In this document: one piece after another, positions 44,320 through 55,855 of the stretch
How the letters are laid out: each line of letters starts with the position of its first letter
Position numbering within the stretch: the stretch's first letter is position 1
Assembly: GCA_028583415.1 (NCBI GenBank)
Contig: CM053270.1
Coordinates: 6,270,342 to 6,334,341, forward strand
Direction of reading: 5' to 3'
DNA: 64,000 nucleotides
Source of the DNA: Protea cynaroides
Taxonomy: Eukaryota > Streptophyta > Magnoliopsida > Proteales > Proteaceae
Made by a program: the position numbers and the translations under genes
Notes under the pieces: generated by a model
The model's input: the letters and a program-made list of their open reading frames with translations, nothing else
What the model was told of the DNA's origin: nothing
The model's database searches: none

Positions 44320-46582
44320 TGTAAGACCCGTATCAAACTAACCAGGTCTTATCACCTTGAACGAGGTTTACCCATCATGGTTGAGTCAAATGGACCAAGG
44401 GCGTGAAGGAGATCATGATCCCAGGTATCAAATCGACCCTAAAATACTCAATTTAAGGGGAGGGTCGCATACCCAGCAAAGGAGGGTTGGACCCCCCAAG
44501 ACAGAAAGTCAGACCCTTTTATAGGGAGGGTCGGACACCTTAGGAACCCTAGGGTCGACGGGATCATCGACCCTCCCATCGACCCTCAGTTGTCGCCGAA
44601 ACTGAAATTGGGAAATTTCATAATTTTCGATTTAGATTCTTTCCTAATCTCAAAGGGACTTATTTTAGGATGTTTCTACTCTATATAAAGGACGTCCCTA
44701 AGCCTCTTTCACTCCTTTTACAACCCCAATTGAATTGAGAGGAAGATAAGAGATGGAAAAGGAGAAGAAGAGAAGCAAGGAAAAGAAGATAGCAAAAAGG
44801 AGAAGAGTTGCAGAGAGGGAGTAATCTTCTCAGGTATGGATACTAATTCCTTGAGTTTCTCAGACCTCAGGTTAGATAATGATGAGAGTATGATCTCGGA
44901 GAAACCCAAACCATCAACCATGGTTAGGTTTTCATAGAAAACTATGGGAGATTACGTGAAAGCTATCTAGGTGGATGATTCATGGTTCTAGACCATGGAA
45001 TGAATGTTGAATGGACTGTAGGAGAAAGCCATAGGACCCCAAACACGAAGGATGGACTAAAAGGAGGGAAATTGACCAAAATCCACCGAGGGTCGCACAG
45101 AGGGTCGATGACCATCCGACCCTATGTGATGCTGAGGATCGACCCTCAGTGTTCGGGAAGTCCAGATTGGGGATGGTTGCACCCAGGGTCGATCATGACT
45201 CCGACCCTACCTCCGACCCTCAGTTAACTGAATGGTTTTTAAATTCTGAATAAATTCTAAATAAATTTTATCGGCTTTGTTAGGTCTTCTAGCAATATAA
45301 TAACATTATAAAGGTGATTCTAAAGCTTGAAAGAGTATCTATTAGCAAGCTAAGGTGAGGGAACAAGACCTAAACTAAATGGTTAATAATAAACTGTTTT
45401 ACTTCTTGAGTCCAATGCCATATTGATTCTATGCGTGTATGCTTGTGTGTGCATTCAACATGCCATCCAATATTTCTATTAATTGTTCATGCATATTTAC
45501 TTTACTGTTTATAACATGATGATGATGATGATGATAGGAATAGGCATGTGAATGTTTGTGTTTGGCCAGTGTATATGGTGGGGGTAGGGATGGTATCAAC
45601 CGGTACAATCATGACCGTTCTTCATGGGGTGTATATTGTGTCATGGTCTACTCAAGTCATGTCCACTGATGTCGTCGTATCGCCATTACCTTAGCAGAAC
45701 TATTATGTCGTAGAGCATCAGGGGAGGTGGTCTCGGTCCTTGTAGTTTCTGACTCTACCCGGGGGCCTTAGCTCTATCTCTATGGATGTTCTGAGGGATG
45801 CTGGGGTGAGGCCTTGGATACACTGTTTGGCATTAGGATTGGTTAGTTGCGAGCCCAGTTTGCAACCCTAGCCAGCAGGGGTTTATTTGTTGGTATGGTA
45901 TCAACGGGTACAGCCATGCCGTTTTCATGGGGTGTATATTGTGCCATTTTGGGTGCTGTGGGCGACAGTGCAGGAGTCATTGGGCGTATCCACACACTTG
46001 TGTATAGAGGTGCGGCGGCCACCTATCCTTTCTATAGCACAGTGCAAACTTTAAACAGGACCAAAGATATAAATTGATTGCATGCATATGTATTGTTGCA
46101 TTGTTTTGTTTGCTCACAGAGCCATGATGTGTGCTCACCCCTCGACGCCGAATATTTTTAGTTGATGATGCAGGTTTAACCGTTGAAAACTATATAAACG
46201 CTCCAGAGTACGAGAACGTTGCAGCGATGGTAGCTGAAGATGAAGTGGATACACATGACATCTCTTGCGAGTGAAACTCATGTGTATTCGATTAGATTTT
46301 TAGTTTTATTTATTTGGATTATTAAAGACATGTATTTGATATTTATTTATTTATGTCTTAGTTGATACAGAATAATTTGTTATTTAACTATTGATATCAC
46401 AATAGATTCTCAGTTCATTTTATTATAAGACTTCCGTTATTTATTTTATTTACTCTGATTATTTATGTGGATGTATGGAGTTTAGATAACACGGATATAG
46501 CCTACTCGAGATCCTGGTTAAACCGTTGGTTTGTTAGCGGTTCATCACACCATTCTGAATAGTGTGAAATTGGGGTGTGACA
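44320..46582 (+). repeat. B+ 5' LTR
   Basis: 2,263 bp, TGTAAGACCCG...GTGTGACA. TATATAAAG is at 44682-44690. B-type arrays lie at about 44460-44595 and 45085-45225. The last mini-gene exon (46160-46296) reads VDDAGLTVENYINAPEY and HDISCE, a stop, then NSCVFD. Confidence 0.95.
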
Positions 46583-46586
46583 AACT

Positions 46587-46598
46587 TGGTGTCAGAGC
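46587..46598 (+). other. Primer binding site of B+
   Basis: TGGTGTCAGAGC, one base from the consensus initiator-Met tRNA complement, four bases after the LTR. Confidence 0.85.
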
Positions 46599-46857
46599 GT
46601 CTCAGGCCTTGTCCGCTGAACTAGCATACATTCAAGACAATTGTGAACTGAGATAGGATAAAAGTAAAAACTTTAATACAAACACACTATAAGCACAAGT
46701 GATGGTTGAGACCAAATTTAAAAAGAAAATAATGCATCTATTAAAGGAGAAATAATTTTACATACAATATGAGAGACACAAATGTATATACATAACTAAA
46801 GCAGAGTATAGTCCACAACCCGGATAGTTACTCTGTAGTACAATGGAAAAGATACAC

Positions 46858-48141
46858 TCAAGAAGCTGGAGGTGAAGGAGGAGGCGGTGCCTCGCGGTCT
46901 CTGTCATAGTCCTCGGCATAGACTTTGGTCAACCAGGCCACCTGGGTCTGAGTTGTCTGAAGACTAGCTGTAAGATCAGCCACCCGCTGATCAGTCCGAC
47001 GCTGGGTGTCCAGCAACTCCTCCATCCTTAGATCAGAACTACGCTGAGCCTCTCTGATCTCATGCAACATCTCCATCATATCAGAAGGTGGGCGTGAAGG
47101 ACCAGCTGTATGAGAAGGACCAGTCTCAGGTGCAGGATCCACCACAGAAGAAGTACCAACTCCAGCCGCATGTGTAGGTGAAGGCGGTGGTATCGAGTCG
47201 ACATCCATATACATGTGGTCATCATCATTGGCAGGATCCGCATGAGCTCTAGCAGCGGCAGCAGCTGCCTCAGCGTCAGCAATCTCGATGCGAGTGTGAG
47301 GGTGCACCATCTCGTTCCTTTCCTCGTCACTGACTTGGGCATCCCGCATACCCATCTTGCAGATAGCCTCCCAATCTAGAGGCGACGAGAAGGTTTTCTC
47401 CTGAATCTTCTCATCCACCAAATCAACCCCCAGGCGAGTAAGCAGGATAGTGATCATACGTCCATAGGGTAGATTACTCCTATGACTGAGCAATGTGGCA
47501 CTAATCATAGTCCGCATGATGATGTACGGCAGGCAGATGGGCTGTCTAGTGCAGATACTGTATAGCAGATACTGGGTCAGCTGAGAAACCCTCTCGTAAT
47601 GGCCACTCTACGGAATTAGATTATGCTGGATAATCTTGCAGAAGACCCGTAGAGCTGGACGCATGTAACAAGCTCTCATCTGCCAGCGATCAGGTCGTAG
47701 CAGCTGACTGTCGATCTCTGCCCTCATCTCCATGGAAACAAACTGGGGCTCTCCAGGCGCACAGTACACCATAGGGCCATCATAGGGAATGCCCAGTAGA
47801 TCGACCAGCTGTCGATAGTCAAACGAAATGTTCACTCCCTTTACATAGCTAGTGATGCGTTGCTCGTGACCCCTATCCACATCATTGTAATCCCCCACCA
47901 CCTGGAGATTACAATAGAACTGTCGCACTAAATCCGGGCATGTGCACGCATCGTAAGTGATGACAGGGAGCCATCCCATATCACCAAATGCTCTCTCCAC
48001 ATTGAACAGGGCTAGCTCAGCCAAATTCACCATACGACCACCCTCTACCTTCTTACGAGTGTAGTGGGCATACTGTGCCTCGGCTTCATTAGAGCGGAAG
48101 CGAAACAGATCACGAACTCTGGGTACCTTAGTACTAGCCAT
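46858..48141 (-). pseudogene. B+ antisense gene with a single stop
   Basis: Minus-strand gene of 428 codons including the stop, interrupted only by a TAG at 47605-47607 (probably a former CAG). Start MASTKVPRVRDLFRFRSN at 48141, five bases after a splice acceptor (ttctttgcag). Conserved parts: GGRMVNLAELALFNVERAFG, MGWLPVITYDACTCP, RITSYVKGVNISFDYRQLV, LLGIPYDGPMVYCAPGEPQF, VFCKIIQHNLIP and LPYGRMITILLTRLGV. Then come an Ala-rich stretch, an acidic DDDH patch, a Pro-rich linker and a coiled coil (MEMLHEIREAQRSSDLRMEE). It resembles the domain family annotated as 'putative plant transposon protein' (recalled as Pfam Transposase_32). The function is unknown. Confidence 0.85.
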
Positions 48142-48146
48142 GGTAT

Positions 48147-48577
48147 CTGCAAAGAAAAACAGATAATGAGTTAATAGGATAAAAATCCAAAATTTGACAT
48201 TATAACGACGTAAGTGGCCAAAAGCCTCACTTGTCACCCATACACGTGGGCAGGAGAACTTACGTAGGTTCTAACGTATCATACAACACACATACAGTAG
48301 GAAATTTTAACTAATGAGGTCCAATTTGAAGAAATTTCAAGAAATCAAAAATTTCGATAAATTAGGGTAAAAAGAGAAAAAATCCATGTTCTCGATAACC
48401 AACCGATGAAACTCAAAAAATTTTGAGGGCTTTCATTCCTCGAGACACCAATAACAAAAGCCCCCAATAAAAATCGAATTTTTATGGTTGGAAAAAGTTT
48501 AATTTGAAAAATACGGGATAATTGTACCAAAACCTAGAAATGGAAACTTAAAAACAGGTAAAAATGAGAAAACATAC
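48147..48577 (-). other. 5' UTR intron of the B+ antisense gene
   Basis: Minus strand: donor CTACAG|GTATGTT and acceptor TTTCTTTGCAG, 431 nt, placed like the introns in A2 and C-. Confidence 0.7.
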
Positions 48578-48727
48578 CTGTAGGGATGATGTTGATGTTG
48601 AAACACGGATCCAAATTGACCAAAATAGCGGAGTGGCACTGTAGCAACTCAGAGGTAAGAGACGAGTCGAAACGGGAGGGAAATAACATGAAATGAACCC
48701 AGAATCGGATCTTAAAGGTTTGATTTT

Positions 48728-48936
48728 TGGTCTGAGGGTCGGACAATTCGACCAGGACCATCGACCCTTGGATCGACCCTCCCATCGACCCTCGGCTCTC
48801 GGGAATCTGACAGAAAACCCACGGTCGGATACTGAGGGTCGGATACCAATCAACCCTCACATCGACCCTTAGCTCTCGGGAAAAATAGGTCATTCCCAGG
48901 GTCGGATACTGAGGGTCGGACATACCATCGACCCTG
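48728..48936. promoter_or_regulatory. GGTCG/CGACC array upstream of the B+ antisense gene
   Basis: I count eleven GGTCG or CGACC pentamers in about 205 bp, mostly as GGGTCGGA and TCGACCCT. Chance would give well under one. The array lies between the gag start and the antisense leader exon, and the same B-type units occur in the B LTRs. Confidence 0.8.
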
Positions 48937-49074
48937 CATAGAAAAGACTATTTTTCATAAAATGAGCCAGAATTTTTGGAATTTTACAATGGTTAACGTG
49001 CCTACATAAAGTATAAATGATTGTCTCACCTATTTTGATGATTTTCAAGCACCACCAATCTCAGAAGAAATTAT

Positions 49075-50313
49075 GTCTGGACGTAGAGTAACCAGACAGC
49101 CGAAATGCAGTTCCACCACCACCACCTGTGGGGGAAACTAACCAGGAGAATATATATGTACCAGAAAACCAAGATCAAGCAAATCCTACAAACTTGCCAC
49201 CTCCACCACCAGAGTTAGCAATAGTGGTGATGAATTTAGCACAGCAGCTGCAACAGATGCAACACGCACAGGCTCAAATGCAAGTTGCAATGGGAATTAT
49301 GTTCCAAGCCACACATACTACACCCATGCAGACAGGACAAGCCAGTGCAGCACCGGTGGGTAACCACCCAGCACCTCAAACACCTCAACCACCAGCTACA
49401 CAGATTCCAGTACCAAGTCCGGAAGTAGCTCAGGTTAACTATCAGTATCCACAACCCATGTTTGGGGCATACCCCCAAAATCAGCTGGATTACTCTCGAC
49501 TGGTTGAGAGATTTCTGAAGATGGAGCCCAAGGAATTTAACGGTAAACCGTCGGATCCGTTATGGCTAGCACATTGGATCGACGAGATGGAGAGAAACTT
49601 TCTTATGATGACTATCACTGAAGAAGAAAAAGTACTATGTGCCACCTTCATGCTAAAGGATGACGCACATCATTGGTGGAAATCTACTAGGGCTTACCTA
49701 TTGACCAAGCACGCCCTACTGACTTGGGCTATCTATAAAGAAGCATTCTTAGAGAAGTATTTTCCCCGAAGCTTCAGAGATTCTATGGAGAAGGAATTCT
49801 TGAGTTTATATCAGGGACAGATGTCCGTGGATGCATATCAACAGCGTTACGAAGAGTTGTATTTCTTTGCACCACTCAACATGCAGGAAGAAGACAGTAA
49901 GACCCGTAGGTTTGTCACGGGACTGAGAGGAAGCATCAGAGAGCACGTTCTGGGCTTGGAAAAAAAGATATATAATGATGCTGTCCAAATTGCTCGAGTC
50001 ATAGAATCGAGCCAGAAGGAAAGCTACTTTACACAGAACAGAGGCATAAAAAGGCCAGCCGAAAATGCCTATAACGGAGGGAACAACAAGACGTTTAATT
50101 CCTTCTGTGCTCAAGGCTTTACTGCTGCATCCAAGACTACCCCGGTAACGCAACAGCAACCAAAGCCAAATTCTGAAGGTCCGAGATGTTACAACTGCAA
50201 TCAAGTGGGACATATGATAAGGGAGTGTCCTAAGCCCAAGAAGCAAGTACATCAAGGACGAGTATAGGTTGTTACATCCGAGGATGCTGCCGCATCATCC
50301 GATGTGGTCACAG
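49075..50313 (+). pseudogene. B+ gag, nearly complete
   Basis: Start MSGRRVTRQPK at 49075, with a frameshift near 49110. From 49128 the frame is open to a TAG at 50265. A Pro/Gln-rich N-terminus (LAQQLQQMQHAQAQMQ) is followed by the capsid core FLKMEPKEFNGKPSDPLW, MERNFLMMT and VLCATFMLKDDAHHWW. Then SLYQGQMSVDAYQQRYEEL and FVTGLRGSIREHVLGLEKK. The zinc knuckle CYNCNQVGHMIREC is near 50187-50228. After the TAG the frame continues to SDVVT at the mini-intron. Confidence 0.9.
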
Positions 50314-50383
50314 GTATGACTGAAACCTTTTTAGTTGTAATTATATTGTATGAGCATGTAGACTAAGTAAAAATAAATCACAG
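50314..50383 (+). other. Putative gag-pol mini-intron of B+
   Basis: Exon GTCACAG, then GTATGA; 70 nt; ATCACAG, then GTATCG. The two exons join in phase 1 as VVTG IVPINGVPARVLFDSG. The unspliced sequence has in-frame stops (TGA in the donor region, TAG near 50360). A branch-point-like gactaag lies about 25 nt from the acceptor. Confidence 0.55.
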
Positions 50384-51581
50384 GTATCGTACCTATAAAT
50401 GGCGTACCTGCCAGAGTACTCTTTGATTCAGGAGCTACTCATTCATTTATATCTGTGTCATTCGGAAAGAAGTTGAATTTACCCATCAAAACATTGGACC
50501 ACAAACTACTTGTACGGTCACCAATGGGGTTAGAAGTGGAATTAGAGAAAGGATATGGACCATGTCCAATTCTCATTGGCGAGAAAACCTTAGATGCAAC
50601 CTTGATACAACTTGAGATGGCAGACTTTGACGTCATCTTGGGAATGGACTGGTTAGCTCGGCATTCTGCAAACCTATTATGCACCGAAAAGAAGCTAACA
50701 TTCAAAGACAAAGAAGGTGCATAATTCAGTTTTTCGAGAACCAAACTTCCCCAAAGATGCAAGCTTATACTCTCAGCACTGAAGGCTAAGAAGTGTCTTG
50801 AGAAGGGAGCAGTCGGGTATCTAGTATCAGTGGTCGACCTAACCAAGGAAGCACCACGACTGAAAGATATTGATGTAGTGCGGGACTATTCTGATGTATT
50901 TCTGGAGGAACTACTAGGATTACCACCCGACCGAGCCACAGAGTTTGTGATAGATCTTATACCCAGAGCCGCACCAGTATCAAAAGCACCTTATAGAATG
51001 GCTCCTACTGAACTGAAGGAATTGAAAGTGCAACTACAAGAACTACTGGACAAGGGTTATATTCGACCCAGTATATCACCATGGGGAGCACCGGTATTAT
51101 TTGTAAAGAAGAAGGACGGTAGCGTTCGATTATGTATCTACTATCGGGAGTTGAATAAACTGACAATCAAGAATCGATACCCACTACCTCGGATCGATGA
51201 CTTGTTCGATCAGTTGCAAGGAGCAAAAGTATTTTCTAAGATCGATCTTTAGTCAGGTTATCATCAGTTGAAGATTAAAGAGGGTGATATTCCTAAAACA
51301 GCTTTCAGGACCAGATACGGACATTATGAGTTCTAGGTCATGTCTTTCGGATTAACAAACGCACCAGCAACTTTCATGGAACTTATGAACCGGGTTTTCC
51401 ACGACATGTTGGATACGTCGGTTATAGTATTCATTGATGATATATTGGTATATTCCAAGGACAAAGAAACCCATATCAAGAACCTAAACGCCACCCTACA
51501 GCGTTTAAGGAAAGAGAAGTTATATGCCAAATTTACCAAGTGTGAGTTTTGGCTAAGTGAAGTCGCCTTCCTTGGCCATGT
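50384..51581 (+). pseudogene. B+ protease and RT start, interrupted by A2
   Basis: Protease with intact catalytic motif LFDSGATHSFIS, then DFDVILGMDWLARHS. In-frame stops at 50722, 51250 and 51334. RT: KKKDGSVRLCIYYRELN (Asp to Tyr in the usual CIDYREL), SKIDL, stop, SGYHQ, MSFGLTNAPATFMELMN and VFIDDILVYSK intact. The frame ends at EVAFLGHV, where element A2 begins at 51582. The remaining RT, RNaseH and integrase of B+ are not found on the other side of A2. Confidence 0.9.
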
Positions 51582-53821
51582 TGTAAGACCCGCACTTCGT
51601 AAACCCGGTCTAAACCTTGGTTTTGATGTCGTAACAGGTCTTCCGATCATCACCGGGCCAGACGGGACGAGCGGATGACAAACAGGTATGAAATTGGACC
51701 AAAGACGATCGAATCAACATGATTTTATGTTGACGGGTCGATGGTACCGGTCTTGGTACCGGTCGACTGGTCAGGTCTGCGCAGCTAAGTGTGGAAATCC
51801 AGAAATTGACTTCTGAGGGCCCCACTTTCCTGATTTCGAATCTAAGACTTTCCTAATCCTAATAGGGTTACTAAACCCTAATTCTAGCCTATAAATACAC
51901 CCTTAAACCTCCTCAAATCCTTTCCATTGTCTCTAGCAAGCCCTAAAGAAGAGAAAGAGGTTGGAAAGGAGAAGGAGCTAGGAAGAAGAAGAAGGTGCTG
52001 CCATTATCGTTCGACGACGCTCACGCTACGCCAGTCAACGGTAAGTGTTTGAATCAATCTTCTTACCCTGTGTTAGTTGTGTGGGTGGATCAATACCATG
52101 CAAAGTAGGTATTGATCTAAAACCCTAAATTGGCCAATAAACCCTAAGTTGTTGTCAAACCCTGGATTCGAGTTCCGAGATGATATTCATCGAAACTGGA
52201 CTCGAATGAGTTGGGGATAACTCTAACTCAAAGATTAGACATAGAATGGATAGGAGAAACCTTGGAGATCCATGGAGGATGATCGACGGTAGTTGAAAAA
52301 CCCATGTATGGTCTTCCGGAGACATACCGGTCGACTATACCGGTTGCACATAGTGCGACCGGTATGTTGCCACCGGTATCCCTCGGGAGGCTGGTCTGTG
52401 GGGGACCGGCTGACCATACCCGGTCGCCGATCTTCCCCAGAGGCCGCATGCCACGGCCAGCTCGTGAGTGTACTTTTGTAACCATGTTGGTTTCCGACCA
52501 ACATGAAACCCTAAGAAAAATATTCTAATGAAACCCTAATAATATTGTAGAATTTTGTGACTTTCCGTTTGGATCTTACGACGTGGAGCAAGCTATCAAA
52601 CGAGCGTCAGGTAAGGGAATCTGACCTAAACCTAATAATTAATGGACAGTAAATCATTGTTAACCACCTGATTATATATGATGTGATGTTTGTGCATATT
52701 CACATGCCATCTTTTAATTTTAGTTATTATTACTGTTCATGCATTGTTAGGATGTGATTGTTAAGCATGTGATTGTTTTCGTTAGTGTGTGGAGTAGGGC
52801 ATGGGCCTGGGATCACTCCTCACATTAGCACCTTTTTGTAGTATTCTGTCTTAACATGCTTGGTACGGGTGGGGCATCAGGGGAAGGTCATGGTACGGTG
52901 GTCTCTGATGTTGATGCTGGCCTGGCCATGGTTAAGTGGCATTGTGGTCTCCGAGGTCGGTTGTCCACGATGCTTTAGCTCTATCTCTATGTCGTAGGGA
53001 GTTATGTTGGGATAGGGTCTACCTGCGTATTGTTTCTATCCTAGTGGGTTAGTTGCGGATAGGGCATCAGGGGAGGTGTGGGAATGCCTTAGCTCTATCT
53101 CTATGCTGTAGACGACTGTGTTGGGATAGAGCATACATTGATGACATATAGGATTGGTTAGTTGCGAGCCCAGTTTAGAGCCCCGGCCGAGGGGCTTAGG
53201 TGCTGGTATGGGTAGAGCATCAGGGGAGGTATGGGGGTATCTTAGCTCTATCTCTATTCCATGATGGGTGCATGTGGGCCAATGGGGGTGTGATCCATGA
53301 GGTGCCACACACTTGTGTATAGAGGTACGAGGGCCACCAAACCTTTCTATAGCACATTGCAAACTTAAAACCATACCACAGCATAAAATGAATGTTACTC
53401 ATACATAATATTGTGAAATTGTCTTATTGTCTTACTGAGCTAAGTTGTGAGCTCACCCCTTTGTGTACACATTGTTTTAGATGTTGATGCAGGTTACACT
53501 GTTGACGACTATGTGAACGCTCCGGCGTATGGTGACGTTGCGGCTTTGAGTGTACAGGCATGAGAGGACGAGCATGACGCTTCATGCGAGTGCCCTTTAT
53601 TTTATATTTGAATTTGAATAATTGGATACTTATTTAATTTATCATTAGATACTCAGTTCATTTTATTTTAAAGACTCCCGCTGTACTATTATACTCTGAT
53701 TGTGGTTATGTGTGATGGTTTATATGAGTGGACACGGCCTATTCGAGATCCTAGTGTGAACCGTTGGTTCAATGACGGTTCACTCACACTATTCTGGTTG
53801 GATCAGAATTGGGGTGTGACA
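51582..53821 (+). repeat. A2 5' LTR
   Basis: 2,240 bp starting TGTAAGACC (no 54-bp extension). TATAAATA is at 51890-51897. A-type arrays lie at about 51730-51775 and 52315-52455. Mini-gene exon 3 near 53483-53605 has a TGA after SVQA. Confidence 0.95.
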
Positions 53822-53824
53822 ACT

Positions 53825-53836
53825 TGGTATCAGAGC
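53825..53836 (+). other. Primer binding site of A2
   Basis: TGGTATCAGAGC, exact plant initiator-Met tRNA complement, three bases after the LTR end. Confidence 0.9.
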
Positions 53837-54177
53837 TCTCGGGCTCTGTCCAACAAACCATATTGCACTTAACTAAGTCGATGAACTGAGTTAGGAAATG
53901 TTAAAAATTTTAATACAAACACACCCTAAGCATTGTTTGATACCTGAGACTGATTAAGAAAGAGAATAATGTACTATTCTAAATATGAAACTTAACATGT
54001 GCACATACACTAGTTAGGTGAAACATAAATTTTTCATTTAAAAGAAAAGTGTAGCAAATGAAATAGTGCTACAGGGTACAGTCCACAAACCGGACAATTA
54101 CCCTGTATTATAAACCGTCTGAAGAAAGAGAAATAAAAAGTAAATCATGGGGTGGGGGGCCTAAGAGGAATAGGGTC

Positions 54178-55410
54178 TTATATATCATAATCTCGCTCGT
54201 AAGCGACCCTAAGCCAATGCTCCTGGTCCTGAGTCACCCGTAGGCTACGAGCCAGACGTCCCAACTCCCGACCCATCTCTCGCTGAGACTCTAGGATGAC
54301 CCTCTGGGTGTCCCTGATCTCAGTGAACATACTCAACACCGGGTCTGGGGAAGGATGAGACGGTCCGACGGTAGAGGTAGATGGTGGCACTGCAGGTGTA
54401 GGCTGTGGAGCTGGCGTTGGTACACCCTCGGCCCTCTCCTCGTCATCATCACGCTCGAGCTCGGCTGCGTAGGCTGCATTGGCTGCTGCTGCTGCTGCCG
54501 CCGCGGCTGCTACCCTCCCAAGTGGGCGAGGGCGAGCCTCCAACTCGTCATCGCTAACAGGCAGATCAACCATCTGCATCCTCTGAATGGCGTCCCAGTC
54601 TATGTAGGAGGTCATAGTATCCTCAACGGTCACCTCGCCTCTCATGCTCACGCCCAGACGACGTAGCAAGAAGGTAATAAGACGACCGTATGGAAGGTTA
54701 CTGGCCTGATCGGCCAGGGTCGCCTGATGCATGGTCCTGATGATAAGGTAAGGGAGAGAGACCCGCTCCCTAGTGCAGACGCAATAAGTAATGTACTGAG
54801 TGAGCTGGGATAACTCACTATAATGGCCTCTCTGGGGCACGATGTTGTGTTGAATGATGCGACTGTATACCCGAGGTACAGGTCTCAAGCTAGCCGCCTT
54901 CATGGGAGGTCCAGGGTTTAGTATCTGATCTGCTATCTCTCGGCGCAGATCCTCAATCAGATAGTCCTTCGCTTTGGGAGGGCAATATACTAGGTCTCCA
55001 TCATTTGGAACCCCTAAAAGCTCGGCCAGCTGGTGGGTGTTGAATGAAATGGGGACACCCTTGACATAGCTAGTGATGCGCAAATCCCTACCTTGGTTGG
55101 GATCGTTAACATCTCCGTGCAGCTCCAAGTTAGCATAAAAATGCTTAACTAGATTGGGACGGGTGGTATCGGTGTATAATATTACCGGTACCCACCCAAG
55201 CGCGTTGAAAGCGGCTCGCACGTCGAATCTCTCCAACTGATCCAGGTTAACCCGACGTCCAGATTCAATGCTCTTATTGTCAAACCATGGGAATCGAGCC
55301 TGTGCTTCTATAGAATGAAACCAGTGCTCGTCAAGTTGGGGAACTGGTGGCTGGGGAGCACGTGAACTCGAGCCGTGATGACGTTTCCCAAGAGCACGTC
55401 GGGGAGCCAT
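54178..55410 (-). CDS. A2 antisense gene, intact ('putative plant transposon protein'-like)
   Basis: Intact 410-aa frame on the strand opposite to gag-pol. The start MAPRRALGKRHHGSSSR is basic. The globular part (about residues 25-275) has WFHSIEAQARFPWF, GRRVNLDQLERFDV, LGWVPVILYTDTTRP, RITSYVKGVPISF, LLGVPNDGDLVYCPP, VYSRIIQHNIVPQRGHY and LPYGRLITFLLRRLGV. Then come an Ala-rich run (residues about 308-322), an acidic ERDDDEER patch, a Pro/Ser/Thr linker, and a coiled-coil-like tail (EMGRELGRLARSLRVTQ). No transposase DDE motif is evident. The ATG follows a splice acceptor by six bases. This is the only long undamaged frame in A2. Its role is unknown; it may be nuclear, given the basic N-terminus. 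Confidence 0.85.
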   Translation of the reverse strand: MAPRRALGKRHHGSSSRAPQPPVPQLDEHWFHSIEAQARFPWFDNKSIESGRRVNLDQLERFDVRAAFNALGWVPVILYTDTTRPNLVKHFYANLELHGDVNDPNQGRDLRITSYVKGVPISFNTHQLAELLGVPNDGDLVYCPPKAKDYLIEDLRREIADQILNPGPPMKAASLRPVPRVYSRIIQHNIVPQRGHYSELSQLTQYITYCVCTRERVSLPYLIIRTMHQATLADQASNLPYGRLITFLLRRLGVSMRGEVTVEDTMTSYIDWDAIQRMQMVDLPVSDDELEARPRPLGRVAAAAAAAAAANAAYAAELERDDDEERAEGVPTPAPQPTPAVPPSTSTVGPSHPSPDPVLSMFTEIRDTQRVILESQREMGRELGRLARSLRVTQDQEHWLRVAYERDYDI

Positions 55411-55416
55411 TTTAAA

Positions 55417-55855
55417 CTACAAAACAAATGAAACAAGATGAAAAGGTTAGAAATTGTCGAAATTTCGGCAACATAACGACAGTAAATTGGGAAAAAGCCT
55501 CAAACTCACCCAAAAACATGGGGAGGAGGACTTACGTAACCCCCGCACTCTTCAACAAACCAATCACAAGCATTTACAATAAGAAATTTCAAGAAATTTA
55601 AGAAAAATCAGAAATTTTGAATTTTTTTTGAAAAACCTAGGTCAAAACATGTAAAAATTTGATTTTTATGAAAACCGTTCGGTGAAACCTCAAATTGATT
55701 GAGGGATTTTGCTCTTGGGGGTCCCTAAACCCTTTCCAAGCCGAAGGAAAAGAGTTCCTACGGTTGGAACATCTCAATCAATGAAAAACCTAAAATTCTA
55801 CATATAGACGATATGAAAAATATCTAAAAACATGAGAGAGAAGGAAGAGGCTTAC
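55417..55855 (-). other. 5' UTR intron of the A2 antisense gene
   Basis: Minus strand: donor TCTCCAG|GTAAGCC and acceptor TTGTTTTGTAG, 439 nt. A leader exon lies to its right, with a CTTTAAAATC TATA-like box near 55995-56005. A1 and A3 keep a similar donor (ctccaagtaag). Confidence 0.7.

Noticed and set aside
46858..48141. Antisense gene considered as a DDE transposase of a DNA transposon inserted in each element
   Set aside because: No terminal inverted repeats or target duplications flank it. It sits in the same place in three families with conserved intron positions, and no DDE motif is evident.
48728..48936. GGTCG arrays considered as a CRISPR-like repeat
   Set aside because: Units are short, irregularly spaced and in both orientations, without equal spacers. 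The genome is a plant nucleus.
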